From: Proteobacteria bacterium 005FR1
GTDB lineage: Bacteria; Pseudomonadota; Gammaproteobacteria; Pseudomonadales; Cellvibrionaceae
Direction of reading: 5' to 3'
Length of the DNA: 57,662 bases
Assembly: GCA_026192395.1 (NCBI GenBank)
Contig: WACF01000003.1
Coordinates: forward strand, 1-57,662
Shown here in pieces: positions 1 to 7,120 of this stretch (positions within the stretch are counted from its first letter, which is position 1; every line of letters starts with the position of its first letter). The translations under genes were made by a program, and so were the position numbers. Below the pieces are notes generated by a model. That model saw only the letters and a program-made list of their open reading frames with translations, was not told the origin of the DNA and searched no databases.

Positions 1-82
1 CCATTCCGAACTCAGAAGTGAAACAGCTTAGCGCCGATGGTAGTGTGGGGTTTCCCCATGTGAGAGTAGGTCATCGTCAGGC
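1..82 (+). rRNA. rrf: 5S ribosomal RNA, 3' part (cut by window start)
   Basis: The window opens inside a 5S rRNA. The stretches CCATTCCGAACTCAGAAGTG near position 1 and GTGAGAGTAGGTCATCGTCAG near 60-80 are the conserved 5S segments around loops B/C and the 3' arm. The 5' third of the gene lies outside the window. The 3' end is estimated at about 82 by analogy with other gammaproteobacterial 5S genes. A strong terminator follows ten bases later, so this is the end of an rRNA operon on the plus strand. Confidence 0.95.
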
Positions 83-91
83 TTTAATTCG

Positions 92-128
92 AAAAACCCG
101 GAGTTCGTCAGAGCTCCGGGTTTTTTTT
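92..128 (+). terminator. Rho-independent terminator of the rRNA operon
   Basis: The stem AAAAACCCGGAG (92-103) pairs with CTCCGGGTTTTT (114-125) and runs into a run of eight T residues. It lies directly after the 5S gene. Confidence 0.93.
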
Positions 129-171
129 GTGGCATGTGGAAACCCGCCTAAATTGCTGTGGGGATTCACTC

Positions 172-289
172 GGGCCCTCCATGGCCCTCGCCCTTCGGGC
201 GCTCTCGCGCATCCATGCGCTTCACGGCACTTTTACGTCCCGTGCTTCGAGCAGCCTGGCGGCTGTGCAAAAACGCTCCTGGCGTTTTT
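172..289. repeat. Cluster of four small palindromes downstream of the 5S gene
   Basis: Four inverted repeats lie in the non-coding gap 132-362: GGGCC/GGCCC (172-187), GCCC-TTC-GGGC (190-200), GCGCAT-CC-ATGCGC (207-220) and AAAAACGC-TCCTG-GCGTTTTT (269-289). The last looks like a bidirectional terminator. The overall look is that of a REP/BIME-like intergenic element, but copy number elsewhere cannot be judged from this window. No credible gene lies here: the plus-strand reading frames overlap the 5S gene and have no ribosome binding site. Confidence 0.5.
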
Positions 290-362
290 GTTCATGACTT
301 GCAAATCCAAGTTTACAGATTGCAATTAGCATCGCTCTTCGGCACTTGACGTCGTTACTTGC

Positions 363-1187
363 TCAGTCGCAGGATATCAGCGGCTGAGTGCATTCCTCCG
401 GCCAATCCCAGCGGTGCCAGCAAAAGGCATCGTCACTTAGCAGGATCAAGTCCCATCCAACTGTGTCCCCTTCGGGGGTCTTGCGGTCCTCGCCCTCGAT
501 CATGGTGCGCATTCCGCGTTCGCTGGCTGCGAGGATTTGGTAGACCACGCGTTCCTTCGGTGAGCTCTTGTCGCCCAGATACAAACCTTTCTTGTTTCTG
601 TGATACATCAACGAGCCGTCTTCCGAGAACGAGATCCGTATCGGGTCCGCGGCGCATTGTTCTTCGTTCCAAGCCCAAGCGCCTGTCAGCGTCTTTCGCA
701 AGTCTTGGTTGGCTGAAGTGCCTGGCGGCCGGCGGTTGGTGAGGGGCGGGGCAGCGCGTTCGACTGTTCCCGAGATCTGCAGCTTTCCATAGAAAAGTCG
801 GCCGGGTTCGGGGTAGTCGAAGCTGCCAAAAAAGTCGACAAAGCAGAGAGCTTCAGGGACGTTGGGGCGCGTGCGCAGCCCGATGACGTTTCCGCTGGCG
901 TCCAAAACAAATAGCAACTCAAGCTCTCTATATCCCCCAGCAAGCAGATACTGTCCGCACGTTGGGAAATATTCCTCCGCATACCTCTGGTGTATTGCCA
1001 GAAACTCTTGCATATAGTCCTTGTGCCAGTCGTCTTCTGACTGCAGGACTCGCTGTGCTTCTACCTCTTCGAAGTCCATGTCCCAGGTGTACGGATTGGC
1101 AGGCTGGCGGGAAGCGCAGCCCGTTAGAAACGCAAGGACGAGGGCGGAGGAGGCTAGGGCTAATCTAGGCAAAGTGGGAGGCTCCAT
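363..1187 (-). CDS. Predicted lipoprotein of unknown function
   Basis: This 274-residue protein starts with a typical lipoprotein signal: a short N-terminus, a hydrophobic segment (about residues 9-20) and the lipobox LTGC with the lipidated cysteine at 24. I chose the ATG at 1187 because the signal peptide begins there; an upstream in-frame start would add 46 residues without signal character. The middle part is rich in aromatic and acidic residues. The last ~110 residues (from about TGAWAWNEEQC) resemble a small lipocalin-like 'how much does it deviate' beta domain, with several cysteines, but I do not recognise a named family. It is transcribed divergently from the tandem paralogue array and is the only minus-strand gene in the first 10 kb. 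The product is probably anchored in the inner or outer membrane facing the periplasm. Function unknown. Confidence 0.75.
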   Translation of the reverse strand: MEPPTLPRLALASSALVLAFLTGCASRQPANPYTWDMDFEEVEAQRVLQSEDDWHKDYMQEFLAIHQRYAEEYFPTCGQYLLAGGYRELELLFVLDASGNVIGLRTRPNVPEALCFVDFFGSFDYPEPGRLFYGKLQISGTVERAAPPLTNRRPPGTSANQDLRKTLTGAWAWNEEQCAADPIRISFSEDGSLMYHRNKKGLYLGDKSSPKERVVYQILAASERGMRTMIEGEDRKTPEGDTVGWDLILLSDDAFCWHRWDWPEECTQPLISCD

Positions 1188-1373
1188 GTCAGGCGCTGCC
1201 GTCGTGTGATTCGAAAAATCGCTTGGTTGTTCCGAGAAACACGTCGGCCGACCACAATAACCGTTCCGGTCAGAGCTCGGCACACTGAGTCCGGAGTCGA
1301 GCGTTCTTTGACCAGCAGAGCGCAACTATCATTCGGGGAAATTTGTCGGAAGGATAAACAAGGAGTGAAAATC

Positions 1374-2420
1374 ATGTCGATGCACCAGTATATCGGGCTG
1401 AAATCTCTCTTTTGCGGGCTCCTCGTGGCGGCTGTGTCCGCAGGCACTGCTGCAGAGGAAAGTCGTCCTGACCTCAACGGCATCTGGACCAATGCTTCAC
1501 TCACCAAACTCACGCGACCGAAGAGCACAGACAAGCTGGTGCTGAACCCCGAGGAAGCCGCGCAAGTGGCGGCGAGTACGAGTATCGCGGGCTTATCTCC
1601 CGACGAGGCTGATACGGGCGCCTTTGTCGATCCAAACCTGGGCGCGCCACCCAAGGGTGGCCGGGACTTCGGGGTCCGCGGCTACGACGCTTTCTGGACC
1701 GATCCAGGCTCTTCCCTTGCTTTGGTAAAGGGCGAATACCGGTCGTCTTACATTGTCGAGCCAGAGAGCGGTCAGATCCCTTGGCGTGATGGCGCGCGAG
1801 CCAAGCTGGGTAGGGGCTCGACCAATTTCGGGATTCGCTACGTGACTGGAGAAGGCGGGAATTCCGACCCGGAGGCTCTGCCTCTGGCTGAGCGTTGCCT
1901 GATCGGTTTCGGGAATACGGCGGGGCCGGGGATGATGGGCACTCTGTACAACAGCAACTACCAATTCGTGCAGACGGAGGATCACGTGCTGATCCTGGCT
2001 GAGATGGTTCATGACGCCCGCATCGTGCCAATATTTGAGTCAGCAGAACAAGCGCAAGCGAGTCACGGCCCCGAAGAAATGGAATTGTGGTTCGGCGATT
2101 CCGTCGGTTGGTACGCGGACGGATACCTTGTAGTAGAAACCGTAAACCTGCATCCGCTTCAGGCCGCGCAGAGTTCTGTTCCCATAACCGACGAAGGAAA
2201 AATCATCGAGCGATTTACTCGTCATTCCGATAATGAAATCTTCTACCGGTTCACAGTAGAGGATCCCGCGCTCTACACGCAACCATGGACGGCCGAGTTA
2301 AGCTTCTACAAGACCGAGGGTCCGATATACGAGTATGCCTGCCATGAAGGCAACTACGCGATGGAAGGAATCCTTGCTGGCGCGCGCAAGAAGGAACAGG
2401 AGGCCGCCGAGTCCAAATAG
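1374..2420 (+). CDS. Exported protein of a tandem paralogue family, copy 1 (sub-type A)
   Basis: This 348-residue protein has a Sec-type signal peptide (hydrophobic residues about 9-24, likely cut after AGTAA) and, unlike the three copies downstream, no lipobox cysteine. The mature part opens with PDLNGIWTNASLTKLTRP. It carries the family hallmarks: ERCLIGFGNTAGPGMMGTLY in the middle, then GDSVGWYADGYLVVET, an IIERFTRHSDNEIFYRFTVE block and a C-terminal EYACHEGNYAMEGILAGAR. The same architecture is seen in a large uncharacterised family common in Acidobacteria, sphingomonads and marine gammaproteobacteria. No catalytic function is established that I know of. The ATG at 1374 is preceded by AAGGAGTGAAA, a clear ribosome binding site, and excludes the 56 upstream in-frame codons. 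Copy 2, 260 nt downstream, is the closest relative. Role unknown; likely periplasmic. Confidence 0.85.
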   Translation: MSMHQYIGLKSLFCGLLVAAVSAGTAAEESRPDLNGIWTNASLTKLTRPKSTDKLVLNPEEAAQVAASTSIAGLSPDEADTGAFVDPNLGAPPKGGRDFGVRGYDAFWTDPGSSLALVKGEYRSSYIVEPESGQIPWRDGARAKLGRGSTNFGIRYVTGEGGNSDPEALPLAERCLIGFGNTAGPGMMGTLYNSNYQFVQTEDHVLILAEMVHDARIVPIFESAEQAQASHGPEEMELWFGDSVGWYADGYLVVETVNLHPLQAAQSSVPITDEGKIIERFTRHSDNEIFYRFTVEDPALYTQPWTAELSFYKTEGPIYEYACHEGNYAMEGILAGARKKEQEAAESK

Positions 2421-2439
2421 CGGATCCTCGGTGACCACT

Positions 2440-2474
2440 CTTTACGCTTCACGAGACGGTCGCGAAGCGTAAAG
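2440..2474 (+). terminator. Hairpin after paralogue copy 1
   Basis: A perfect 11-bp inverted repeat, CTTTACGCTTC (2440-2450) and GAAGCGTAAAG (2464-2474), lies 20 nt after the stop codon. No U-tract follows directly, so it may act as an RNA 3' stabiliser or a weak terminator rather than a strong one. Confidence 0.5.
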
Positions 2475-2680
2475 ATGTGCAAACAGATTTCGTCCAGTTT
2501 TTTATTCCGCATTCAAAACCTTTTCTTACACAGCCGATAGCGTCAGGGCGCTGCGGGCCTGAACGGTTTTTGGTTATACTGCGTGCCAGGCAATTGGCCG
2601 GGACTTCACCGGGTCGATAAAACCAAAGAAAGGCGATTGAATACAAGTCTTCGGCTGTATTCGTAAGCCGGGAGATTTGT

Positions 2681-3730
2681 ATGCGGAAAACAAAGCGGCT
2701 TGCCGCGAAGATTGGTACCTGCGGGCTCGTGCTTGGCCTTGCGGCATGTTCGACAATAGGAACGGGCCAGGGAAATGAGCGCCCGGAACTGACTGGCATA
2801 TGGACCAATGCGTCCCTCACCAACCTCTCGCGTCCACGGGGTGTCGACAAGCTGGTGCTATCCCCCCAGGAGGCGCAAATGCTTGCCGCAAAAACAGGCG
2901 TAGCCGGTATTTCCCCCGAGGAAGCGAGCGATAATGCAGTGACCGATCCGGACGCGCCGCCGCCGCCCAAAGGTAGCAGCGATTTCGGTCTTCGCGGATA
3001 CAACTCATTCTGGATCGATCCCGGTTCATCGCTGGCCCGGGTCAGGGGTGAATTCCGTTCGTCCTATATCATCGAGCCATCCAACGGCCAGGTGCCTCGC
3101 CTCAAGGAGCCGAAGGTCAAGCTGAAAGACCATGGCTTCGGTCGTCGTTACGTGACCGGCATCGGGGATGCATCTGGCCCAGAAGCATTGCCGCTGGCGG
3201 AACGCTGCCTCCTCGGATTCGGCAACACAGCCGGCCCGGGAATGATGGGTACGCTGTACAACAGCACCTATCAATTTGTGCAGACCGACGATCATGTAAT
3301 GATCTTGGTGGAGATGGCTCACGATGCGCGAATCATTCCTACCTTTGCCTCAAAGAAGGAAGCGCAGGCAAATCATCGACCCGCGGTGATGAAGCCCTGG
3401 TTTGGTGATTCGGTTGGCTGGTATGAAGGCAACACGCTGGTGGTGGAGACGACCAACATCAAGCCCTTGCAGATGGAGCAGAGCTCGATTCCCATTACTC
3501 AGGACGGCAAGTTCATCGAGCGCTTCACTCGTCACTCCGATACCGAAATCGTTTACCAGTTCACGGTGGAAGATTCCAATCTTTATAGTCGACCATGGAC
3601 TGCTGAACTCAGCTTCCATGCGACGGAAGGGCCCGTATACGAATACGCCTGTCACGAAGGCAATTACGCGATGGAAGGCATTCTGGCCGGCGCTCGTAAA
3701 AAAGAACGAGAAGCCGCTGGTAACAACTAG
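2681..3730 (+). CDS. Lipoprotein of the tandem paralogue family, copy 2 (sub-type A)
   Basis: This 349-residue protein has a lipoprotein signal: basic N-terminus, hydrophobic core and lipobox LAAC with cysteine 23. The body closely follows copy 1, including ELTGIWTNASLTNLSRPRG, GFGNTAGPGMMGTLYNSTYQ, GDSVGWYEGNTLVVETTN and YEYACHEGNYAMEGILAGAR. The start ATG has GGGAG about eight bases upstream. A TATACT hexamer at 2575-2580 could be the -10 of its own promoter, leaving a leader of about 95 nt. Copies 1 and 2 share GPGMMGTLY where copies 3 and 4 have GGPPMMNVLY, which defines the two sub-types. The change from a soluble exported protein (copy 1) to a membrane-anchored one (copy 2) suggests the pair split by location. 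Function unknown. Confidence 0.87.
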   Translation: MRKTKRLAAKIGTCGLVLGLAACSTIGTGQGNERPELTGIWTNASLTNLSRPRGVDKLVLSPQEAQMLAAKTGVAGISPEEASDNAVTDPDAPPPPKGSSDFGLRGYNSFWIDPGSSLARVRGEFRSSYIIEPSNGQVPRLKEPKVKLKDHGFGRRYVTGIGDASGPEALPLAERCLLGFGNTAGPGMMGTLYNSTYQFVQTDDHVMILVEMAHDARIIPTFASKKEAQANHRPAVMKPWFGDSVGWYEGNTLVVETTNIKPLQMEQSSIPITQDGKFIERFTRHSDTEIVYQFTVEDSNLYSRPWTAELSFHATEGPVYEYACHEGNYAMEGILAGARKKEREAAGNN

Positions 3731-3741
3731 GTGCTTCTTTC

Positions 3742-3777
3742 AGCGGGTCACATTGTCGTGACCCGCTGGTAACTTTT
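3742..3777 (+). terminator. Terminator after paralogue copy 2
   Basis: The stem AGCGGGTCAC (3742-3751) pairs with GTGACCCGCT (3758-3767), followed by GGTAACTTTTC. It lies 12 nt after the stop codon. Confidence 0.75.
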
Positions 3778-3943
3778 CTAAACACGATCCCACTATACTT
3801 TTCAAACCGCCCTCACTATTCTCCCCGCTAATTTGCCGCGCTCCGGCTTTGCTCAATAACATCTTTCTTAAATCGACCCCGCTTGAAGTCTCCAGCATCT
3901 CTGGTGATGGAGGAGTTGTAGCGAATGGATCTTCGGAGGACAA

Positions 3944-4936
3944 ATGCTCAAATCCACAAAACTAATGATGGCGTCGCTGGCGTTTGCAGTACTTGCCAGT
4001 GGATGCGCAACCACCAGCTATGAGCCGCCACGGCTGGCCGATGGGAAACCCAATCTGCAGGGTACCTGGACGAACGTGAGCCTGACCGGCCTCACCCGAC
4101 CGAGCCGCTATGATTCGTTGACGCTGAGTGCCGAGGAAGCACAGCGAATCGAATCGATGACTGCAGCCCGCGCCGAGGCCGGTCTGAAGCCGACTGATCC
4201 GAACGCACCGCCGCCGCCCAAAGGCAGCGGAGTGGGTGGTTACAACAGTTTCTGGGGAGATGCCGGCGAACGTCTCGCGATGATCGATGGCGAGTACCGT
4301 ACCTCCTGGATCGTCAGTCCGAAGGACGGACAGCTTCCATATACAGACAAGGGGCGGCAAATCTTCGAAAGCACCCGTGAGGAACAACGCAACAACATGG
4401 ATGGCCCGGAAATTCGGCCCATGGCGGAGCGCTGCATCATTGGTTTCGGCTCCACCGGTGGCCCGCCGATGCTGAACGTGATGTATAACAACAATTACCA
4501 GATTGTGCAGGGACCGGACACCGTGGTCATTCTTGTGGAAATGAATCACGATGCCCGAGTCATTCGCATGAATTCGAAGCATCGCCCTGCGTCTGTTCGT
4601 CCCTGGCTCGGTGACTCCATCGGTTGGTGGGATGGCGATACATTGGTCATTGAAACGACCAACTTCAATCCCGGAGAAAGCCTCAGACTGTATTATGGCT
4701 CTTCGTTTTACATGTCGCAGGATGCAAAGGTGACCGAGCGCCTGACCCGTATTTCCGACGATGAGCTGTTTTACGAGTTCGAAGTCGAGGATCCGGAAAT
4801 CTACACGCAACCTTGGCGGGCGGAGATGGTGATGAACGCAACCGAAGGTCCGATTTACGAGTATGCGTGTCACGAAGGGAATTATGCGCTGCCCAATATT
4901 CTTGGCGGTGCGCGTCAGGAAGAATCTGACAAGTAA
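3944..4936 (+). CDS. Lipoprotein of the tandem paralogue family, copy 3 (sub-type B)
   Basis: This 330-residue protein has a lipobox ASGC (cysteine 21), so it should be a membrane-anchored periplasmic protein. After an 18-residue linker (YEPPRLADGKPNLQG), the family core follows: GGYNSFWGDAG, ERCIIGFGSTGGPPMLNVMY, GDSIGWWDGDTLVIETTNFN, VTERLTRISDDELFYEFEVE and YEYACHEGNYALPNILGGAR. A strong GGAGGA site sits four bases before the ATG. A TATACT hexamer at 3794-3799 may be the -10 of its own promoter. The region upstream carries TCTAAACAC, which recurs at the matching place before copy 4. Compared with copies 1-2 it is about 18 residues shorter. Function unknown; the family relationship is certain from the shared blocks. 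Confidence 0.87.
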   Translation: MLKSTKLMMASLAFAVLASGCATTSYEPPRLADGKPNLQGTWTNVSLTGLTRPSRYDSLTLSAEEAQRIESMTAARAEAGLKPTDPNAPPPPKGSGVGGYNSFWGDAGERLAMIDGEYRTSWIVSPKDGQLPYTDKGRQIFESTREEQRNNMDGPEIRPMAERCIIGFGSTGGPPMLNVMYNNNYQIVQGPDTVVILVEMNHDARVIRMNSKHRPASVRPWLGDSIGWWDGDTLVIETTNFNPGESLRLYYGSSFYMSQDAKVTERLTRISDDELFYEFEVEDPEIYTQPWRAEMVMNATEGPIYEYACHEGNYALPNILGGARQEESDK

Positions 4937-4952
4937 AAAACCTGGTATCGCC

Positions 4953-4977
4953 GGATCCGGCTCACGCAGCCGGATCC
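4953..4977 (+). terminator. Perfect hairpin after paralogue copy 3
   Basis: GGATCCGGCT (4953-4962) and AGCCGGATCC (4968-4977) form a perfect 10-bp stem with a CACGC loop, 16 nt after the stop codon. There is no T-tract, so termination is not certain; it could protect the mRNA 3' end. Confidence 0.5.
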
Positions 4978-5187
4978 ATCCTCCTCCGGGCACAGCACCC
5001 ACATAGTACCGCTGGTCACGGTCTCCGGTTCCTAGTGTGGCCGTAACGCTTCTAAACACTTCTCGCTATGCAATCAGCCCCCCGTCAATTATCCTTTTGC
5101 GGTTTACAGGCACGCCTGTGAAGCAAGGAAAGCAACCGCTCGAGAAGCAGGGAGCACGGTCTTTATCAAGATAAGAACGGGGACCCC

Positions 5188-6189
5188 ATGTTCAAGCTCC
5201 GAACCAGCTTACTAGCAGCCATCCTGAGCGCATCCGCGTTGAGTGGCTGTGCAACGACTTCAGGCTACGAACCGCCGCGAATGGCAGACGGCACACCCGA
5301 TCTGCAGGGCATATGGACCAATGTAAGCCTGACGACTCTCACTCGTCGTCCCTTCTTTGACTCGCTTACCATCACTCCTGAGGAAGCTCAGAGGCTGGCC
5401 GCACGACAGGCTGCTCGTGCGGAGGAAGATCTGAAGCCTACCGATCCCAATGCGCCCCCGCCCGAAAAGGGCAACAACGTGGGTGGTTACAACAATTTCT
5501 GGACTGATGGCGGCGAGACTCTCGCCATGATCGATGGCCAGTATCGCACGTCCTGGATCGTGGACCCGGCGGATGGACAGCTCCCCTACAGTGAAGCGGG
5601 GCGCAAGCGCTTTGAAAGCGAACAAAACGAAGCCCGCAACAACTACGACGGTCCCGAAATTCGCCCGATGCCGGAACGCTGCATCATCGGCTTCGGATCA
5701 ACCGGCGGCCCGCCGATGATGAACGTGCTCTACAATAACAACTACCAGATCGTTCAGACTGCGGATACCGTCGCCATCCTCGTGGAAATGAACCACGACG
5801 CGCGGATCATTCGCATGAAGGACCAGCATCGCCCCGAATCAATGCCTCAATGGCTGGGTGATTCCGTTGGTCATTGGGACGGCGATACCCTTGTTATCGA
5901 AACCCGAAACTTCAATCCCGGCGAGAGCCTCCGGCTGTATTTCGATCAATCCTTCTATATCTCTCCGGAAGCGGTCGTGACTGAGCGGCTGACCCGAATC
6001 GCCGACGACGAGATGTTTTACGAATTCATCGTGGACGATCCGGAAATCTACACCCAGCCTTGGCGTGGTGAGATGATCTTCAAGGCGACTGAAGGACCCA
6101 TCTACGAATACGCCTGCCATGAAGGCAACTATGCACTGCCGAACATTCTAGGCGGCGCGAGAGCGGAAGAGAAAGGCTCGCCGAAATAG
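5188..6189 (+). CDS. Lipoprotein of the tandem paralogue family, copy 4 (sub-type B)
   Basis: This 333-residue protein starts with a lipoprotein signal ending in LSGC (cysteine 21), then ATTSGYEPPRMADGTPDLQG and the same ordered blocks as copy 3: GGYNNFWTDGG, ERCIIGFGSTGGPPMMNVLY, GDSVGHWDGDTLVIETRNFN, VTERLTRIADDEMFYEF and YEYACHEGNYALPNILGGAR. The two sub-type B copies are the most similar pair in the array. The start is preceded by ACGGGGA. A TCTAAACAC motif (5051-5059) upstream matches the one before copy 3. A strong terminator follows, closing the array. Each copy has its own leader of 200-250 nt and its own stem-loop, so the four look independently transcribed rather than one operon. 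Function unknown. Confidence 0.87.
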   Translation: MFKLRTSLLAAILSASALSGCATTSGYEPPRMADGTPDLQGIWTNVSLTTLTRRPFFDSLTITPEEAQRLAARQAARAEEDLKPTDPNAPPPEKGNNVGGYNNFWTDGGETLAMIDGQYRTSWIVDPADGQLPYSEAGRKRFESEQNEARNNYDGPEIRPMPERCIIGFGSTGGPPMMNVLYNNNYQIVQTADTVAILVEMNHDARIIRMKDQHRPESMPQWLGDSVGHWDGDTLVIETRNFNPGESLRLYFDQSFYISPEAVVTERLTRIADDEMFYEFIVDDPEIYTQPWRGEMIFKATEGPIYEYACHEGNYALPNILGGARAEEKGSPK

Positions 6190-6209
6190 ACGCGAAGCGG
6201 CTAACAAGG

Positions 6210-6242
6210 AACCCCGGGGTGGTGACATCCCGGGGTTTTTTT
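6210..6242 (+). terminator. Terminator closing the paralogue array
   Basis: AACCCCGGG (6210-6218) pairs with CCCGGGGTT (6229-6237) and is followed by seven T residues. Confidence 0.92.
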
Positions 6243-6340
6243 ATGTGCCGGTTCCGAACGAAATGATCGGTACAGTGCATGCATGAGCGATCTTCGCGAT
6301 CGCAATAGGTGGCTTGTCTCATCAAGCGAGGAAGCTGAGC

Positions 6341-6988
6341 ATGGCAGAAATCTTTCAGAACCGAATCGATGCGGGCCGCAGGTTGGCAGCTGGCATGGAG
6401 TCGCTAAAAGACGTGGACAACCTCATCGTCTTGGCTCTTCCCCGTGGCGGAGTGCCGGTGGCGGCGGAAGTGGCAAAGTTGCTGAGAGCGCCCCTGGATG
6501 TTCTGATCGTGCGCAAAGTCGGCTTGCCCAACTACCCGGAGTTGGCGATGGGCGCGGTGGCGTCGGGCGACATTGAGGTGGTCAACAAAGAGGTGGTCAC
6601 TCGCTGGGGCATTGGTGCCGACCAGTTCAAGCAGGTGGCGGATCGCGAACTGGAGGAGGTGGAGCGTCGCGATACACTCTACCGACGCGGTCGCGGGGCA
6701 TTGGACGTGGCGGACAAAATCGTGGTGCTGGTTGATGATGGCGTCGCGACCGGCTCGACGATAAAAGCTGCAATTGCCGCGCTTCGCAAGATGCATGCGC
6801 AGTCCATTGTGGTCGGGGTCCCGGTGGCGGCGCCTGACACGCTGCGCGAGCTGCAGGAGCTGGCGGATGAAGTGGTATGCGTCGATGCGCCCGCAGGCTT
6901 CAGAGCGGTTGGTGGCAGTTACCAGGACTTCTCCCAAACCACCGACGAAGAAGTGTGTCGCACGCTGAGAATGACCGAAAATCGCTGA
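6341..6988 (+). CDS. Phosphoribosyltransferase family protein
   Basis: This 215-residue type I phosphoribosyltransferase fold protein has the PRPP-binding loop VVLVDDGVATGSTI (about residues 127-140) and an N-terminal ALPRGGVPVAAEVAKLL block typical of the stand-alone family that in actinobacteria is fused to dienelactone-hydrolase-like domains. The acceptor base or molecule is not known, so I give no specific reaction. I chose the ATG at 6341 because GAGGAA lies seven bases upstream; an in-frame ATG at 6314 would add nine residues. It is the first gene of the stress island and is followed 132 nt later by the Lon-like protease gene. An alpha/beta hydrolase and a PRPP synthetase encoded near 17.3-19.0 kb could be its partners: one would make the PRPP that this enzyme uses. 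Confidence 0.88.
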   Translation: MAEIFQNRIDAGRRLAAGMESLKDVDNLIVLALPRGGVPVAAEVAKLLRAPLDVLIVRKVGLPNYPELAMGAVASGDIEVVNKEVVTRWGIGADQFKQVADRELEEVERRDTLYRRGRGALDVADKIVVLVDDGVATGSTIKAAIAALRKMHAQSIVVGVPVAAPDTLRELQELADEVVCVDAPAGFRAVGGSYQDFSQTTDEEVCRTLRMTENR

Positions 6989-7017
6989 GTCATTCGAGGG
7001 GACTGGCGTTCTCGTCT

Positions 7018-7031
7018 TTGATCTCTGTCAC
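7018..7031 (+). promoter_or_regulatory. FNR-like box upstream of the Lon-like protease gene
   Basis: TTGAT-CTCT-GTCAC matches the FNR/Anr consensus (TTGAY-N4-RTCAA) at nine of ten defined positions. It lies 90 nt upstream of the GTG start. Unlike the other sites, no good -10 hexamer sits at the standard 22-nt distance; TAGGCT at 7059-7064 is 27 nt away. This is therefore the weakest of the five boxes. Confidence 0.45.
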
Positions 7032-7120
7032 CTTCAATCCGACACAAGTGTGTTCAGCTAGGCTCACCGAGCCGGGCCGGCGCACTGCCGGTTCTTCATG
7101 TTCCAACAAGTGAGCGAACC

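Noticed and set aside
18-349. Plus-strand reading frames over the 5S gene and terminator
   Set aside because: They overlap the rRNA and terminator and have no ribosome binding site.
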